From positions 335,713,090 to 335,777,089 of the forward strand of contig NC_061514.1 in assembly GCF_022539505.1 (NCBI RefSeq): a DNA stretch of 64,000 nt. Direction: 5' to 3'. Within the stretch, counting starts at the first letter, position 1. Each line of letters begins with the position of its first letter. Below are positions 33,066-45,320 of the stretch, one piece after another. The stretch is from Lolium rigidum (Eukaryota > Streptophyta > Magnoliopsida > Poales > Poaceae). The position numbers and the translations under genes were made by a program. Below the pieces are notes generated by a model, which had not been told where the DNA came from, searched no databases, and worked only from the letters and a program-made list of their open reading frames with translations.

Positions 33066-35186
33066 TCAAGTAACATCGAGAGATGAAGCATCAACATCAT
33101 AATTTGTTCTAATGATAGAATCATAAGGTAACTTCATTCTCTTTCTAGGGAAGTGTTCCATACCTTTCTTGAGAGGAAATTGATATTTAATATTACCTTC
33201 CTTCATGTCAATAGTGGCACCGACGGTTCGAAGAAAAGGTCTTCCCAATATAATGGGGCAAGATGCATTGCATTCAATATCCAAGACAACAAAATCAACG
33301 GGGACAAGGTTATTGTTAACCATAATATGAACATTATCAACTTTCCCCAAAGGTTTCTTTTTAGCATTATCGGCGAGATTAACATCCGGATAACAATTTT
33401 TCAATGGTGGCAAGTCAAGCATATCATAGACTTTTTTAGGCATAACAGAAATACTTGCACCAAGATCACATAAAGCATTACAATCGAAATCTTTAACTCT
33501 CATTTTAATGATGGGATCCCAACCATCCTCTAGCTTTCTAGGAATAGAAGTTTCAAGTTTTAGTTTCTCTTCTCTAGCTTTTATGAGAGCATTTGTAATA
33601 TGTTTTGTGAAAGCCAAATTTATAGCGCTAGCATTGGGACTTTTAGCAAGTTTTTGCAAGAACTTTATAACTTCAGAGATGTGGCAATCATCAAAATCTA
33701 AATCATTACAATCTAAAGCAATGGGATTATCATCCCCAAGGTTGGAAAAAATTTCAGCAGTTTTATCACAATCGAGTTTCAGTGATTTTAGCGGTTTCGA
33801 GTAATTTTGCGCGCTTTGCACTAGGAGTAGAAGCATTGCCAACACCAATTATTTTACCATTGATAGTAGGAGGTGCAGCAACATGTGAATCATTAGCATT
33901 GCTAGTGGTGGTAATAGTCCAAACTTTAGCTACATTTTCCTTTTTAGCTAGTTTTTCATTTTCTTCTCTATCCCACCTAGCACGCAGTTCAGCCATTAAT
34001 CTTATATTCTCATTAATTCTAACTTGGATGGCATTTGCTGTAGTAACAATTTTATTTTCAATATCCCTATTAGGCATAACTTTCGATTTCAAAAGATCAA
34101 CATCAGAGGCAAGACTATCAACTCTAGAAACAAGAATATCAATTTTATTGAGTTTTTCATCAACAGATTTGTTAAAAGCAGTTTGTGTACTAATAAATTC
34201 TTTAAGCATGGCTTCAAGTCCAGGGGTGTATTCCTATTATTGTTGTAAGAATTCCCATAAGAATTAGCATAACCGTTACCATTATTATAAGGGTATGGCC
34301 TATAGTTATTACTAGAATTGTTCCGGTAAGCATTGTTGTTAAAATTATTATTTTTAATGAAGTTTACATCAACATGTTCTTCTTGGGCAACCAATGAAGC
34401 TAATGGAACATTATTAGGATCAACATTAGTCCTATCATTCGCAAGCATAGACATAATAGCATCAACTTTATCATTCAAGGAAGAGGATTCTTCAACAGAA
34501 TTTACCTTCTTACCTTGTGGAGCTCTTTCCGTGTGCCATTCAGAGTAATTAACCATCATATTATCAAGAAGCTTTGTTGCTTCACCAAGAGTGATGGACA
34601 TAAAGGTACCTCCAGCAGCTGAATCCAATGAATTCCGCGAAGAAAAATTTAGTCCTGCATAGAAGGTTTGGATGATCATCCAAGTAGTCGATCCATGGGT
34701 TGGGCGGTTTTTAACCGAGAGATTTCATTCTTTCCCAAGCTTGAGCAACATGTTCATTATTTAATTGTTTAAAATTCATTATGCTACTCCTCAAAGATAT
34801 AATTTTAGCAGGGGGATAATATCTACCAATAAAAGCATCCTTGCATTTAGTCCAGGAATCAATACTATTCTTAGGCAGAGATAGCAACCAATCTTTAGCT
34901 CTTCCTCTTAATGAGAAAGGGAACAATTTTAATTTTATAATGTCACCATCTACATCTTTATATTTTTGCATTTCACATAGTTCAACAAAATTATTGAGAT
35001 GGGCAGCGAGCATCATCGGAACTAACACCGAGAAAATTGCTCTCGCATAACAAGATTAAGTAAAGCGAGGTTTAATTTCAAAGAATTCCAGCTGTAGTAG
35101 CGAGGTGGAGCAATAGGTGTGCATAAGAAATCATTATTATTTGTGCTAGTGAAGTCACACAACTTAGTATTTTCAGGGTTGGCCAT
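33066..35186 (-). pseudogene. Gypsy-type gag and aspartic protease, broken
   Basis: Start at 35186 (MANPENTK). The gag part is readable as FVELCEMQKYKDVDGDIIKL, FSLRGRAKDWLLSLPKNSI and FIGRYYPPAKI (retrotransposon gag domain, about 34711-35028). Then come an asparagine-rich region (about 34240-34370), a coiled-coil segment and the protease (about 33066-33480). The protease has CDLGASISVMPKKVYDML, where DLG replaces the usual DTG/DSG, and the flap/terminal motif IILGRPFLRT. Frames change near 35030, 34700, 34210 and 33800, so it is not functional. No zinc knuckle was seen. Confidence 0.85.
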
Positions 35187-35412
35187 TTTAGCAATAGTAA
35201 ATAAAGCGAACTTGATAAAGTAAATGCAAGTAAACTAATTTTTTTGTGTTTTTGATATAGCAAACAAGACAAGTAAATAAAGTAAAGCTAGCAACTAATT
35301 TTTTTGTGTTTTGATATAATGCAGCAAACAAAGTAGTAAATAAAATAAAGCAAGACAAAAACAAAGTAAAGAGATTGAGAAGTGGAGACTCCCCTTGCGG
35401 CGTGTCTTGAGC

Positions 35413-35430
35413 TCCCGGCAACGGCGCCGG
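35413..35430 (-). other. Primer-binding site, tRNA-Asp type
   Basis: The minus strand reads CCGGCGCCGTTGCCGGGAGC, 9 bases inside the LTR. The core GGCGCCGTTGCCGGG is complementary to the 3' end of plant tRNA-Asp. Confidence 0.75.
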
Positions 35431-35439
35431 AAATTTGCT

Positions 35440-37040
35440 TGATGCGTGTAGTTGACACGTCCGTTGGGAACCCCAAGAGGAAGGTGTGATGCGCACGGCG
35501 GCAAGTTTCCCTCGGTTAGAAACCAAGGTTTAATCGAACCAGTAGGAGTCAAGAAGCACGTTGAAGGTTGATGGCGGCGGGATGTAGTGCGGCGCAACAC
35601 CGGAGATTCCGGTGCCAACGTGGAACCCGCACAACACAACCAAAGTACTTTGCCCCAACGAAACGAGTGAGGTTGTCAATCTCACCGGCTTCTCTGTAAC
35701 AAAGGGTTAACCGTATTGTGTGGAAGATGATTGTTTGCAGAGAAAACGATAAAACAAGTATTGCAGCAGATTTGTATTTCGAGTATTAAAGAATGGACCG
35801 GGGTCCACAGTTCACTAGAGGTGTCTCTCCCATAAGATAAAAGCATGTTGGGTGAACAAATTACGGTCGGGCAATTGACAAATAGAGAGGGCATAACAAT
35901 GCACATACATGACATGATAAGTATAGTGAGATTTAATTGGGCATTACGACAAAGTACATAGACCGCCATCCAACTGCATCTATGCCTAAAAAGTCCACCT
36001 TCGAGGTTATCGTCCGAACCCCCTCCGGTATTAAGTTGCAAAGCAACGGACAATTGCATTAAGTATGGTGCGTAATGTAATCAACAACTACATCCTCGGA
36101 CATAGCGCCAATGTTTTATCCCTAGTGGCAACGACACAACACAACCTTAGAACTTTACGTCACTCGTCCCAGGTGTCAATGCGAGGCATGAACCCACTAT
36201 CGAGCATAAATACTCCCTCTTGGAGTTAAAAGTAAAAACTTGGCCGAGCCTCTACTAGTAACGGAGAGCATGCAAGATCATAAACAACACATATGTAATA
36301 ACTTGATAATTAACATGACATGGTATTCTCTATCCATCGGATCCCGATAAACACAACATATAGAATTACGAGATAGATGATCTTGATCATGTTAGGCAGC
36401 TCACAAGATCCAACAATGAAGCACAATGAGGAGAAGACAACCATCTAGCTACTGCTATGGACCCATAGTCCAGGGGTGAACTACTCACTCATCACTCCGG
36501 AGGCGACCATGGCGGTGTAGAGTCCTCCGGGAGATGAATCCCCTCTCCGGCGAGGTGCCGGAGGAGATCTCCAGAATCCCCCGAGATGGGATCGGCGGCG
36601 GCGGCGTCTCAGTAAGGTTTTCCATATCGTGGTTTTTCGCATCAGGGGTTTCGCGACGGAGGCTTTAAGTAGGCGGAAGGGCAGAGTCGGGGGCCAGACG
36701 AGGGGGCCACACCATAGGGCGGCGCGGGCCCCCCCTGGGCCATGCCGCCATGTGGTGTCGCCACCTCGTGGCCCCACTTCGTGTGTTCTTCGGTCTTCTG
36801 GAAGCTCCGTGGAAAAATAGGCCCCTGGGTCTTTGTTTCGTCCAATTCCGAGAATATTTCGTTACTAGGATTTCTGAAACCAAAAACAGCAGAAAACGAG
36901 AGCTGGCACTTCGGCATCTTGTTAATAGGTTAGTTCCAGAAAATGCACGAATATGACATAAAGTTTGCATAAAACATGTAGGTATCATCAATAATATGGC
37001 ATAGAACATAAGAAATTATCGATACGTCGGAGACGTATCA
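35440..37040 (-). repeat. 5' LTR of the 8.2-kb element
   Basis: 1601 bp with intact TG...CA ends on the minus strand, directly next to the tRNA-Asp primer site. Confidence 0.9.
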
Positions 37041-38618
37041 ATCATCACATGGAGGGAGTATGAGGCTGTTCGTAATGAGATGCGACGTGAATTCCGCGCT
37101 CAGGATGATGAGCTTAAAGGGACGGTCCAAGGGATCTCCCAGAAGTTGGACGCCACTAGTGCGACCGTCACTACAATGAAAGATGGCGGATATCCAGCGC
37201 AGTCTTCAAGGGTTGCAAATGGCTGTTGACAATTTGACAAACTTACAGCAACAAGAAGACGAAAACGAAGCCCAAGATGAAGCACATAATGCTAATCGTG
37301 GTGCTGCACGTGGTAACCGCGGCCGTGGGTTTGCTGAACTCCGATGTCCAGGTCGTGGGTTTGAGGAAGAAGATGGATTGGGTAAGCCTAAGTTCTCCAT
37401 ACCCAAGTTTGAAGGAGGTGCTGATGTTGAAGAATACCTCACTTGGAAGCTGAAAATTGAGAAGTTATGGCGCTTGCATCCGAATTACACTGAAGATAGG
37501 AAGATCAAGCTTGCTTCTTCCGAATTTGATGGCTATGCATTGCGTTGGTGGGATGGTTTGGTTCGTGCTCGCGAAGAAGATGGTGACCCGGCCATTATCA
37601 CATGGCGTGCTATGAAGGCGGCAATGAACGAGCGTTTTGTGCCCACTAATTATTTGCGGTCTATATTTGACAAGTTGACCCTACTGAGACAAGGTGTGAA
37701 GAGTGTTGATGAATATTACATGGAGATGGAGATGCTCATGCAGCGTGGCCGTGTCCGTGAGTCTCTTGAGATGATAATGACTCATTTTCTCAATGGTTTG
37801 AAGTATGATATCAAAGGCATTGTTCGTCATTACAGTTACACCACTATGAATGAGTTGCTACATCATGCAAGAGAAGCAGAATCACAGTTGGCTGACAAAG
37901 CAAAGGTTAAAGGTCGAGCTACAGGAGCTGGGCGCTTCATGCCTCGTGCGCCCCCACGTACGGCGTCGGCGCCATCGACGCGCTCCGCACCTTACTCTAC
38001 TCCGTCTAGCAAGCCGGTCTCCAATGTGTCTAACCAAAGAAGTCCGATTCTGCTGCAAGTACGAGTGGCTCTAGCATGTCTACTGCGCGCAATCGTGATA
38101 TGGCTTGTCATACATGTGGTGGCAAAGGTCACTTCAAGAGAGATTGTCCTAACCGCAAAGTCATGATTATCAATGAGGACAATGAGTATGAGACTGGAGA
38201 TGATGTTGATCCTAATGCTCCAGAAGATGATGACTATGACGCTGATGGTGAAGATGCATATCCGTCTGATGCTCGCACCATTGTTGTGTCACAGCGTGCT
38301 CTTAATGTGTTGCCTAGTGCATCTACTCAGCGCTGCAATTTGTTCCAAACAAAGGCTTTAGTTGGTCCTGACAAGGCTTGCAAGGTCATTATTAATGGCT
38401 GTTGCCGCAATTTAGCAAGCAAGGAGTTGTGTACCAAGCTGAACTTGAAGTATCTACCGCACCCGCATTCATACTATATTCTGTGGTTGAGCGACAATGG
38501 TGAGATGAAGGTAAACCACATGGTGCGTGTTGAATTTGCTATTGGACCGTATAAGGATTCCATTGATTTTGATGTGGTTCCTATGATGGTGTGTCACGTA
38601 CTATTGGGTCGGCCTTAG
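37041..38618 (+). pseudogene. Gypsy gag and protease, left arm, after the insertion
   Basis: Continues the gag frame (TWREYEAVRNEMRREF), shifts frame near 37175, then reads an uninterrupted capsid region (DVEEYLTWKLKIEKLW, FDGYALRWWDGLV, ERFVPTNYLRSIFDKLTLL). After another shift at about 38030-38070 comes the zinc knuckle CHTCGGKGHFKRDC (about 38104-38146). Next is the protease, where IINGCCRNLASKEL replaces the IIDGGSCRN of the mirror copy, so the catalytic aspartate is lost. LLGRP ends at a stop near 38616. Dead copy. Confidence 0.85.
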
Positions 38619-38857
38619 CTCTATGACCGTTCTGTGCAACACAATGGCCGTGCCAATACATATCACTTGGAGTTCAAGGGCAAAAAAATCAACTTACAGC
38701 CTATGTCACCACAGCAAATTGTCAATGAATCTCGTCAGAAAGTTGAAGTAAACTTGGAGGATACTTCTTTAGATAGGCGAGAGAATTGTAATGTTGTGAG
38801 TGATATAATGAAAGTGAGAGAGTTAATTCCTTAGTCTCATTAGCCACCAAAGAAGAC

Positions 38858-40373
38858 ATGAGAGAATTTAGTGAGGATCCTTTGGCCATGCCTCTTGTGC
38901 TTTTGTACAGGGGTACGGTTTTGGTTTCTAACGACATGACCCCTCTTCCTTTTGGTGTTTCTAATGTTTTGCAGGAATTTGGCGACGTGTTTCTGGAAGA
39001 GGTACCCGCAGGACTACCACCATTGCGAGGTATTGAGCATCAAATCGACTTGATCCCCGGAGCTTCGCTACCCAATCGGGCGCCATATAGAACGAACCCC
39101 GAAGAAACGAAGGAGATACAAAAGCAAGTACAAGCGCTACTCGACAAAGGTTATATCCGCATAAGCCTTAGTCCTTGTGTTGTTCATGTTATTCTAGTTC
39201 CTAAGAAAGATGGTACATGGTGTATGTGCGTAGATTGTAGAGCTATAAACAACATTACTATTCGATATCGTCACCCTATTCCCCGTTTAGAGGATATGCT
39301 AGATGAATTGAGTGGTGCTTCGTTGTGTTCTCTAAAATTGATTTGCGTAGTGGTTATCATCAAATTAGGATCAAAGAAGGGGATGAATGGAAAACAGCCT
39401 TTAAAACAAAATTTGGTTTATATGAGTGGTTAGTAATGCCTTTTGGTTTGACTAATGCACCTAGCACTTTCATGAGGCCGATGAACCATGTTTTGCGTGA
39501 ATTTATTGGAAGTTTGTGGTTGTGTACTTTGATGACATATTAATCTACAGCCGCAATGAATCTGATCATACTATACATATTCGACATGTTTTGCAAGTGT
39601 TGCGTGATAATAAACTCTATGGTAATCTTGAGAAGTGCACATTTTGCAAAGATAAGGTCATATTTCAGGGTTATGTTGTCTCTCAGCATGGAGTAGAAGT
39701 AGATGTGTCTAAAATTGAAGCAATTCAAAATTGGCCTACTCCCATGAATATGAGTCAAGTTAGAAGTTTTCATGGTCTAGCTGGGTTTTATAGAAGATTT
39801 GTGCCCAACTTTAGTACTATTGTTGCACCTTTAAATGACTTAACTAAAAAGGGTGTAATATTTGAGTGGGGCGCAGCCCAAGATCATGCTTTTGATGAAC
39901 TTAAGAGATTGTTAACTTCTGCACCGTTGCTTGAACTTCCTGATTTCAATAAACAACTTGAGATTGAATGTGATGCTAGTGGTATTGGAATTGGTGGTGT
40001 GTTGATGCAAGAGGGTCGCCCAATTGCATATTTTTCTGGGAAACTGTCTGGTGCTAAGTTGAACTATCCTATATATGATAAAGAATTGTATGCTTTAATT
40101 AGAGTTCTTGAGGTTTGGCAACATTACTCGTGGCCAAAAAAATTTATCATACATTCGATCATGAAGCTTTAAAATACCCGAAAGCTCGGTCTACTTTGCA
40201 TAAGCGTCTTGCTAAGTGGGTTGAGTTCATTGAGTCTTTTCCATACATTATTAAGCATAAGAAGGGAAAAGATAATATTGTTGCTGATGCTCTATCTAGG
40301 AAGAATATGCTATTAACTCAACTTGATGTTAAAATTCCTGGATTAGAAGTACTATGTGATTTGGAGAGTGCAT
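38858..40373 (+). pseudogene. Gypsy reverse transcriptase and RNase H, left arm
   Basis: RT begins with HQIDLIPGASLPNRAPYR and PKKDGTWCMCVDCRAINN (about 39035-39250), continues [13 protein letters not shown] in another frame (about 39335) and [12 protein letters not shown]. The catalytic YFDDILIYS is at about 39522. The connection domain ([13 protein letters not shown]) and RNase H ([27 protein letters not shown]) follow to about 40130, and then [15 protein letters not shown]. There are at least four frame breaks. The order gag-PR-RT-RH before integrase identifies Ty3/gypsy. The sequence is cut at 40374 by a TIR element. Confidence 0.9.
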
Positions 40374-41551
40374 TTGCTACCCACGGGGGTAGCTGCGCAT
40401 GCCGTTAGATCTGCCCAAAGATTCGTATTTTTTTATTTCCTTTTGACCGTGTCCCACGAGTGATACAGTAAACTCAATACCTAATCTGGGAATAAAAATC
40501 CCCACCGATGCTAATCCCACTCGTGTCTGCAAGTCCACCACCTACCACTGCACCAGCGCCACAAACGGAATCACAAATCCCCACCAGGCCATGGCGGACG
40601 ACCTTCTCTATCGCTCATGGCCGGAGCCCGGCCCCATCGCGCTGTGCGGCGACGGTCAACAATCAACGGAATCGACCCCCGCGCGGCAGAGATGTGTAGC
40701 AGGGGGGCATCGCTTGAGGTCGTCCGCTCGCCTGCAGCGCTCGACGAAGAGCGCTCAACGGTGGCGGGCTCCCGGAGTCGCAGAAGACGGCTGCCATGGC
40801 CTCCCCCTCGAGCGTCCGCCATGGCCCCCCTCCCCCTGGAGCGTCCGCTCACCTGCAGCGCTCGACGGATCTTGTACCGCTCGACGGATCCTGTAGCGCC
40901 ATGCATCGCCCCTCGAGTGGATAGGGGATCTCCGCCGCAGCCGCACCTGCGAGCCGCCGCCACCCGCAAGAACCTGGGAGCCTCCGACATCGCGACTGCG
41001 AGCCTCCACCAACGCGCGTGCGAGCCCTAGCGACTGCTCCCGCTGCCAACGCGCCTGCGAGTCGTAGCCACCGCGCCCATGAGCCGTCGCTGACGCCGCC
41101 ACACCCGCGAGCCGTAGCTACCGCCGCCGTCGGGGGATTCTCGTCGAGCATCAGCGCCGCTGATACCTAGAGGAGGCCCACGGTCGGCTCGATGAAGGGC
41201 GGCGCGGAGGATCTCGAGGCAGGGGCGGCCACCATGGTTGTCCCTTCGGAGGGCACCGCAGAGCAGCTCGAGGTAGGAGAGGCTGTGGCTGGCATGGCAG
41301 CGGCATGGTGATGGGGACACGATGCAGCTGGTGGACAGGGACGATGCCAGGGGAGGCGCCCCGCTGGTGGTCGGAAGCGGAGGTAGGAGACGATGTCTGT
41401 CGTTCGGATCCGGTTAGGTGGGGAATTTTGCTATCCGGGTTAACCACTAATTAAGTTGCTACAGTAATAGGCGGGATGGGATAATGGGGTTTGACCAAGT
41501 GGACAGGTGTCATACGCGGAAGGGGTGCGCAGCTACCTCCGTGGGTAGCAA
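40374..41551. mobile_element. TIR element of 1.18 kb inside gypsy pol
   Basis: Inverted termini of 26 bp with one mismatch: TTGCTACCCACGGGGGTAGC at 40374 and, read inward from 41551, TTGCTACCCACGGAGGTAGC, both followed by TGCGCA. It splits the gypsy pol between RNase H and the integrase zinc domain. The flanks do not give a clear target duplication. The interior is GC-rich with CTGCAGCGCTCGACG repeats and no transposase. It could be a Mutator-like or CACTA-derived non-autonomous element; I cannot decide. Confidence 0.6.
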
Positions 41552-41741
41552 TGTTCATCCGATGTGATTTGTATGCTACTGATCATGATTTTGCTGAACC
41601 ATATCGCTTATGTGCTCTTGGTAAAGCATGGGAAAAATATCACATACATGATGGATTCTTGTTTAGAGCTAACAAACTATGTGTTCCAGAATCGTATGTG
41701 CATTTGCTCTTAGTGCAGGAATCACATGCTGGAGGTTTGAT
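41552..41741 (+). pseudogene. Gypsy integrase zinc-binding start, truncated
   Basis: Reads YATDHDFAEPYRLC, HDGFLFRANKLCVPES and QESHAGGLM, the H2C2 region of a gypsy integrase. It stops at about 41742, where the sequence turns into the mirror-orientation gag copy. The catalytic core is absent. Confidence 0.8.
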
Positions 41742-43203
41742 GGTACACAACTCCTTGCTTGCTAAATTGCGGCAACTCCCGCCATCAATAATTACCTTGC
41801 AAGCCTTTTCAGGACCAACTAAAGCCTTTGTTTGGAACAAATTGCAGCGCTGAGTAGATGCACTAGGAAACACATTAAGAGCACGCTGCGACATAACAAT
41901 GGTGCGAGCATCAGACGGATATGCATCTTCACCATCAGTGTCATAGTCATCATCTTCTGGAGCATTAGGATCAACATCATCTCCAGTCTCATACTCATTG
42001 TCCTCATTGATCATCATGACTTTGCGGTTAGGACAATCTCTCTTGAAGTGACCTTTTCCACCACATGTATGACAAGCCATATCACGATTGCGCGTAGTAG
42101 ACATGCTAGAGCCACTCGTACTTGCAGCAGATTCAGACTTCTTTGCGTTAGACACATTGGAGACCGACTTGCTAGACGGAGTAGAGTAAGGTGCAGAGCG
42201 CGTCGAAGGCGCCGGCGCCGTAGTTGGGGGCGCACGAGGCATGAAGCGCCCAGCTCGTGTAGCTCGATCTTTAACCTTTGCTTCGTCAGCCAACTGTGAT
42301 TCAGCTTCTCTTGCATGATGTAGCAACTCATTCATAGTGGTGTAACTGTAATGACGAACAATGCCTTTTGATATCAAACTTCAAACCATTGAGAAAACGA
42401 GTCATTGTCATCTCAAGAGACTCACGGACACGGCCACGCTACATGAGCATCTCCATCTCCATGTAATATTCATCAACAGTCTTCACACCTTGTCTCAGTA
42501 GGGTCAACTTATCAAATATAGATCGCAAATAATTAGTGGGCACAAAACGTTCGTTCATTGCCGCCTTCATAGCACGCCATGTGATAATAGGCGGATCACC
42601 ATCTTCTTCGCGAACACGAACCAAACCATCCCACCAACGCAATGCATAGCCATCAAATTCGGAAGAAGCCAGCTTGATCTTCCTATCTTCAGTGTAATTA
42701 TGTAGGCGCCATAATTTCTCAATTTTCAGCTCCCAAGTGAGGTATTTTTCAACATCAGCACCTCCTTCAAACTTGGGTATGGAGAACTTAGGCTTACCCA
42801 ATCCATCTTCTTCCTCAAACCCACGACCTGGACGTCGGAGTACAGCAAACCCACGGTCGCGGTTACCACGTGCAGCACCACGATTAGCATTAGGTTCTTC
42901 ATCTTGAAGCTCGGGATCTTTGTCCTCTTATTGTTGTTGTTGTTGGGCCAAATTCTCAACACACATTTGCAAAGCTTGAAGACTGCGCTGGATATCCGTC
43001 ATTTGATCTTTCATAGTAGTGACGGTAGCACTAGTGGCGTCCAGCTTCTGGGAGATCCCTTGGACCGTCCCTTTAAGCTCATCATCCTGAGCGCGGAATT
43101 CACGTCGCATCTCATTACGAAGAGCCTCATACTCCCTCCATGTCATAAGATCAGCAGAATCCTTGTTTTCCTGGTTAACAATTTGGGCATCACTAGCAGA
43201 CAT
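41742..43203 (-). pseudogene. Gypsy gag, right arm in mirror orientation
   Basis: Start at 43203 (MSASDAQIVNQENKDSADLM), uninterrupted by the 8.2-kb element found in the left arm. Capsid motifs (FDGYALRWWDGLV, ERFVPTNYLRSIFDK) and the zinc knuckle (CHTCGGKGHFKRDC, about 42027-42068) match the left arm. The protease start IIDGGSCRNLASKELC keeps the catalytic aspartate. There are small frame breaks near 42380 and 42890. The sequence ends at the inversion junction, so no polymerase follows. Confidence 0.85.
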
Positions 43204-44985
43204 GGTTAGTACGTTAGTGCACTAAATCAAAATTATATGGCGGTACTCTCACAACTCACTCAAAAACTGATAAGAAAAGGAGATCTTACCGTTCCAAAGT
43301 AAATTAGTGTTGCTTACCACTTGTAGTAACAACTTGTGCATGGATGTAGCGAAGCGAATATCAAGGGTATAAGAACAATCACACGACAAAGCAGGGTATA
43401 TGTGGGGCTGTAGGTAGGCTACCTATTTGCACCAATAACAAGCTCTAGCGCTGACCGTAGATAACCAAAGATACTCCACACAAGGCGATAAATGTGGCAA
43501 TGCAACTATATGGAGGAAAGGTTGCAATGCACTCGAGAGACACTAGCAAAGCTCAACGAAACAGGCATAAGATTGCTCAACTACAGGTGCAGAAAAGTAA
43601 ACTAGGCCTTCACTTGATCTTACTAGCACTTCACACTTTTTCTTTTTGGATTTTCTTTTTGTAACGCAGCTATGTAGCTCTTTTTGCTTCTTTTCTATTT
43701 TCTCTTTTTATTTTATTTTATGACTCAACTCCTTGATAACACGGCCAACAAAATATGCAAAGCACCAAAACCCTAATGAGCAGCCTGTCGAGCGGTAAAA
43801 CTAGTCTCTTCTGGGGAAGTTCCTAGTCACTTATATCGATAGGTTGTGTCTATGGTTGGAAACAAGCACACTGTATGCTATGTGGACTCGGAGTAACAAA
43901 AACTGAAACTAGATGATAATAGAGACTCAAACCATAACAATTGTAGATGCAAGAAAAAGATACGCAAAAACAACTACGAAAAGCAACTAAAACTTGAAAT
44001 TAGTGCAATCTAAGGCTATGGCAAACCCTAACCCTATTTTTTTTGGCTTTTTCTGGATACGAAACACTCACAACTCAACTATGGGGTGGATTGTCGATGG
44101 CTTACCGAGGAAACCCGAGAATCTGATACCAAGATGATAAGGGGTGGCCCGATCTTCTCAGTAAGCAACGGTGGTGGTGGTGATCACGGGGTGATTGCAG
44201 CGGAGGTAACTCGATGAAGTGGATGATAACTTGTATGATGCAACGAGATCTCTCGATTGGTCCCTGTCGCCAATGCAATAGCTCTCAACCCTGCAAGATA
44301 TTCGTAACTCCACACACTTGCGCACGTAGCCGCCGACCACGAAGCGGTAAGTTGCAACCTTCTAATTCCTAATGGAACAGCAGATCACACAAGACTTTCA
44401 GATCTACACAATATCAAGCAATATGGTGTAGGGAATTCCATAGTTTTGCAGAGCAAACAACTAAGAACTAAGGTTTATCTTAAACATGGTCTAAGGCAAC
44501 TTTGGGGGCGTCCTAGGCACTTATATAGGCGTCCGGGACGACCTCGGGTCGAAAAAGTACGAAAATAACCGACCCAGAATAGATCTGGTCGAGACAGACT
44601 CGGACACGGCCGGTCTGGGGGCCGGTCGACCGGGCCTGGGCCCGGGCTGGCCGGTTCAAACCGGGCCAGGGACCGGGTGCTGACCGGGCGGGCGAAGTGT
44701 CGCGCAGTAACCCTCCCGGTTGGCATCAGCTGATTGTACGATTGGCGCCGGGCTGGATCCGGCGTGCCGCCCGGTCGGACCGGGACAGGGACCGGGTGCT
44801 GACCGGGCGGGCGAAGTGTCGCGCAGTAACCCTCCCGGTTGGCATCAGCTGATTGTACGATTGGCGCCGGGCTGGATCCGGCGTGCCGCCCGGTCGGACC
44901 GGGACAGGGACCGGGCGCGCCGGCGTGGCGGCCGGTCTGACCGGGTGCTGGACCGGCCTGGACTTTGTCTTCTCCTCTCGCGCAT
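43204..44985 (-). repeat. Gypsy 5' leader and LTR, right arm
   Basis: Mirror copy of 27136-28818. A primer-site-like TTGGTATCAGATTCTCGGG lies near 44105-44135 and TATATAAG near 44521. The U3-like GC-rich part contains a 119-bp tandem duplication (44701-44819, repeated from 44820). Confidence 0.65.
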
Positions 44986-45320
44986 GCCTCCTGCTCCTCC
45001 CTCGCGCGTCCATGAGATATCTTCATGTCCAGCTCCATGTCCAGCTCCACGTCCATCTTCACGTCCAGCTGCTCCTCTCCTCCTCGCGCGATGCTTGTCT
45101 CCTCTTCATACTTGATGATACATAAGTAATAGGACTTAGGCAGTATAAAGTTCTCATCAATCAAAGTATCGTTTAGGAACAAGTTCACCTGTTGTTTAAG
45201 TAGCTTCGCACGAGCCCTTGTAATAGGTCCAATCCGAACTTCATTGGACTTGAACTTCACAGTAGGTTCATCTTCATTTGGTAATGACGGAGGTAGTAGT
45301 GTGGTAGGGATGTCCTCATC
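44986..45320 (-). pseudogene. Ty3/gypsy polyprotein C-terminal tail, right arm
   Basis: GPITRARAKLLKQQVNLFLN and the DVELDMELDMK run match the left arm. The similarity starts at GDEDIPTTLLP near 45320, where unrelated GC-rich DNA begins. Confidence 0.75.

Larger units (their letters stand above)
28878..37040 (-). mobile_element. LTR retrotransposon with gag-protease only, 8163 bp
   Basis: LTRs of about 1.6 kb lie at 28878-30472 and 35440-37040. On the minus strand the 5' LTR starts TGATACGTCTCC and ends ACACGCATCA. The target duplication ATCAT is at 28873-28877 and 37041-37045. The primer-binding site matches tRNA-Asp. The interior holds gag and protease remnants but no polymerase or integrase, so it is non-autonomous. 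LTR sequence resembles the abundant Triticeae gypsy families of the Sabrina/WHAM kind, but I state the family only tentatively. The two LTRs differ at many scattered sites, so the insertion is much older than the one at 6284. Confidence 0.9.

Noticed and set aside
40508..41447. Many open frames on both strands inside the TIR element
   Set aside because: Produced by GC-rich repeated words; frames on opposite strands are equally long, so none is supported as a gene.
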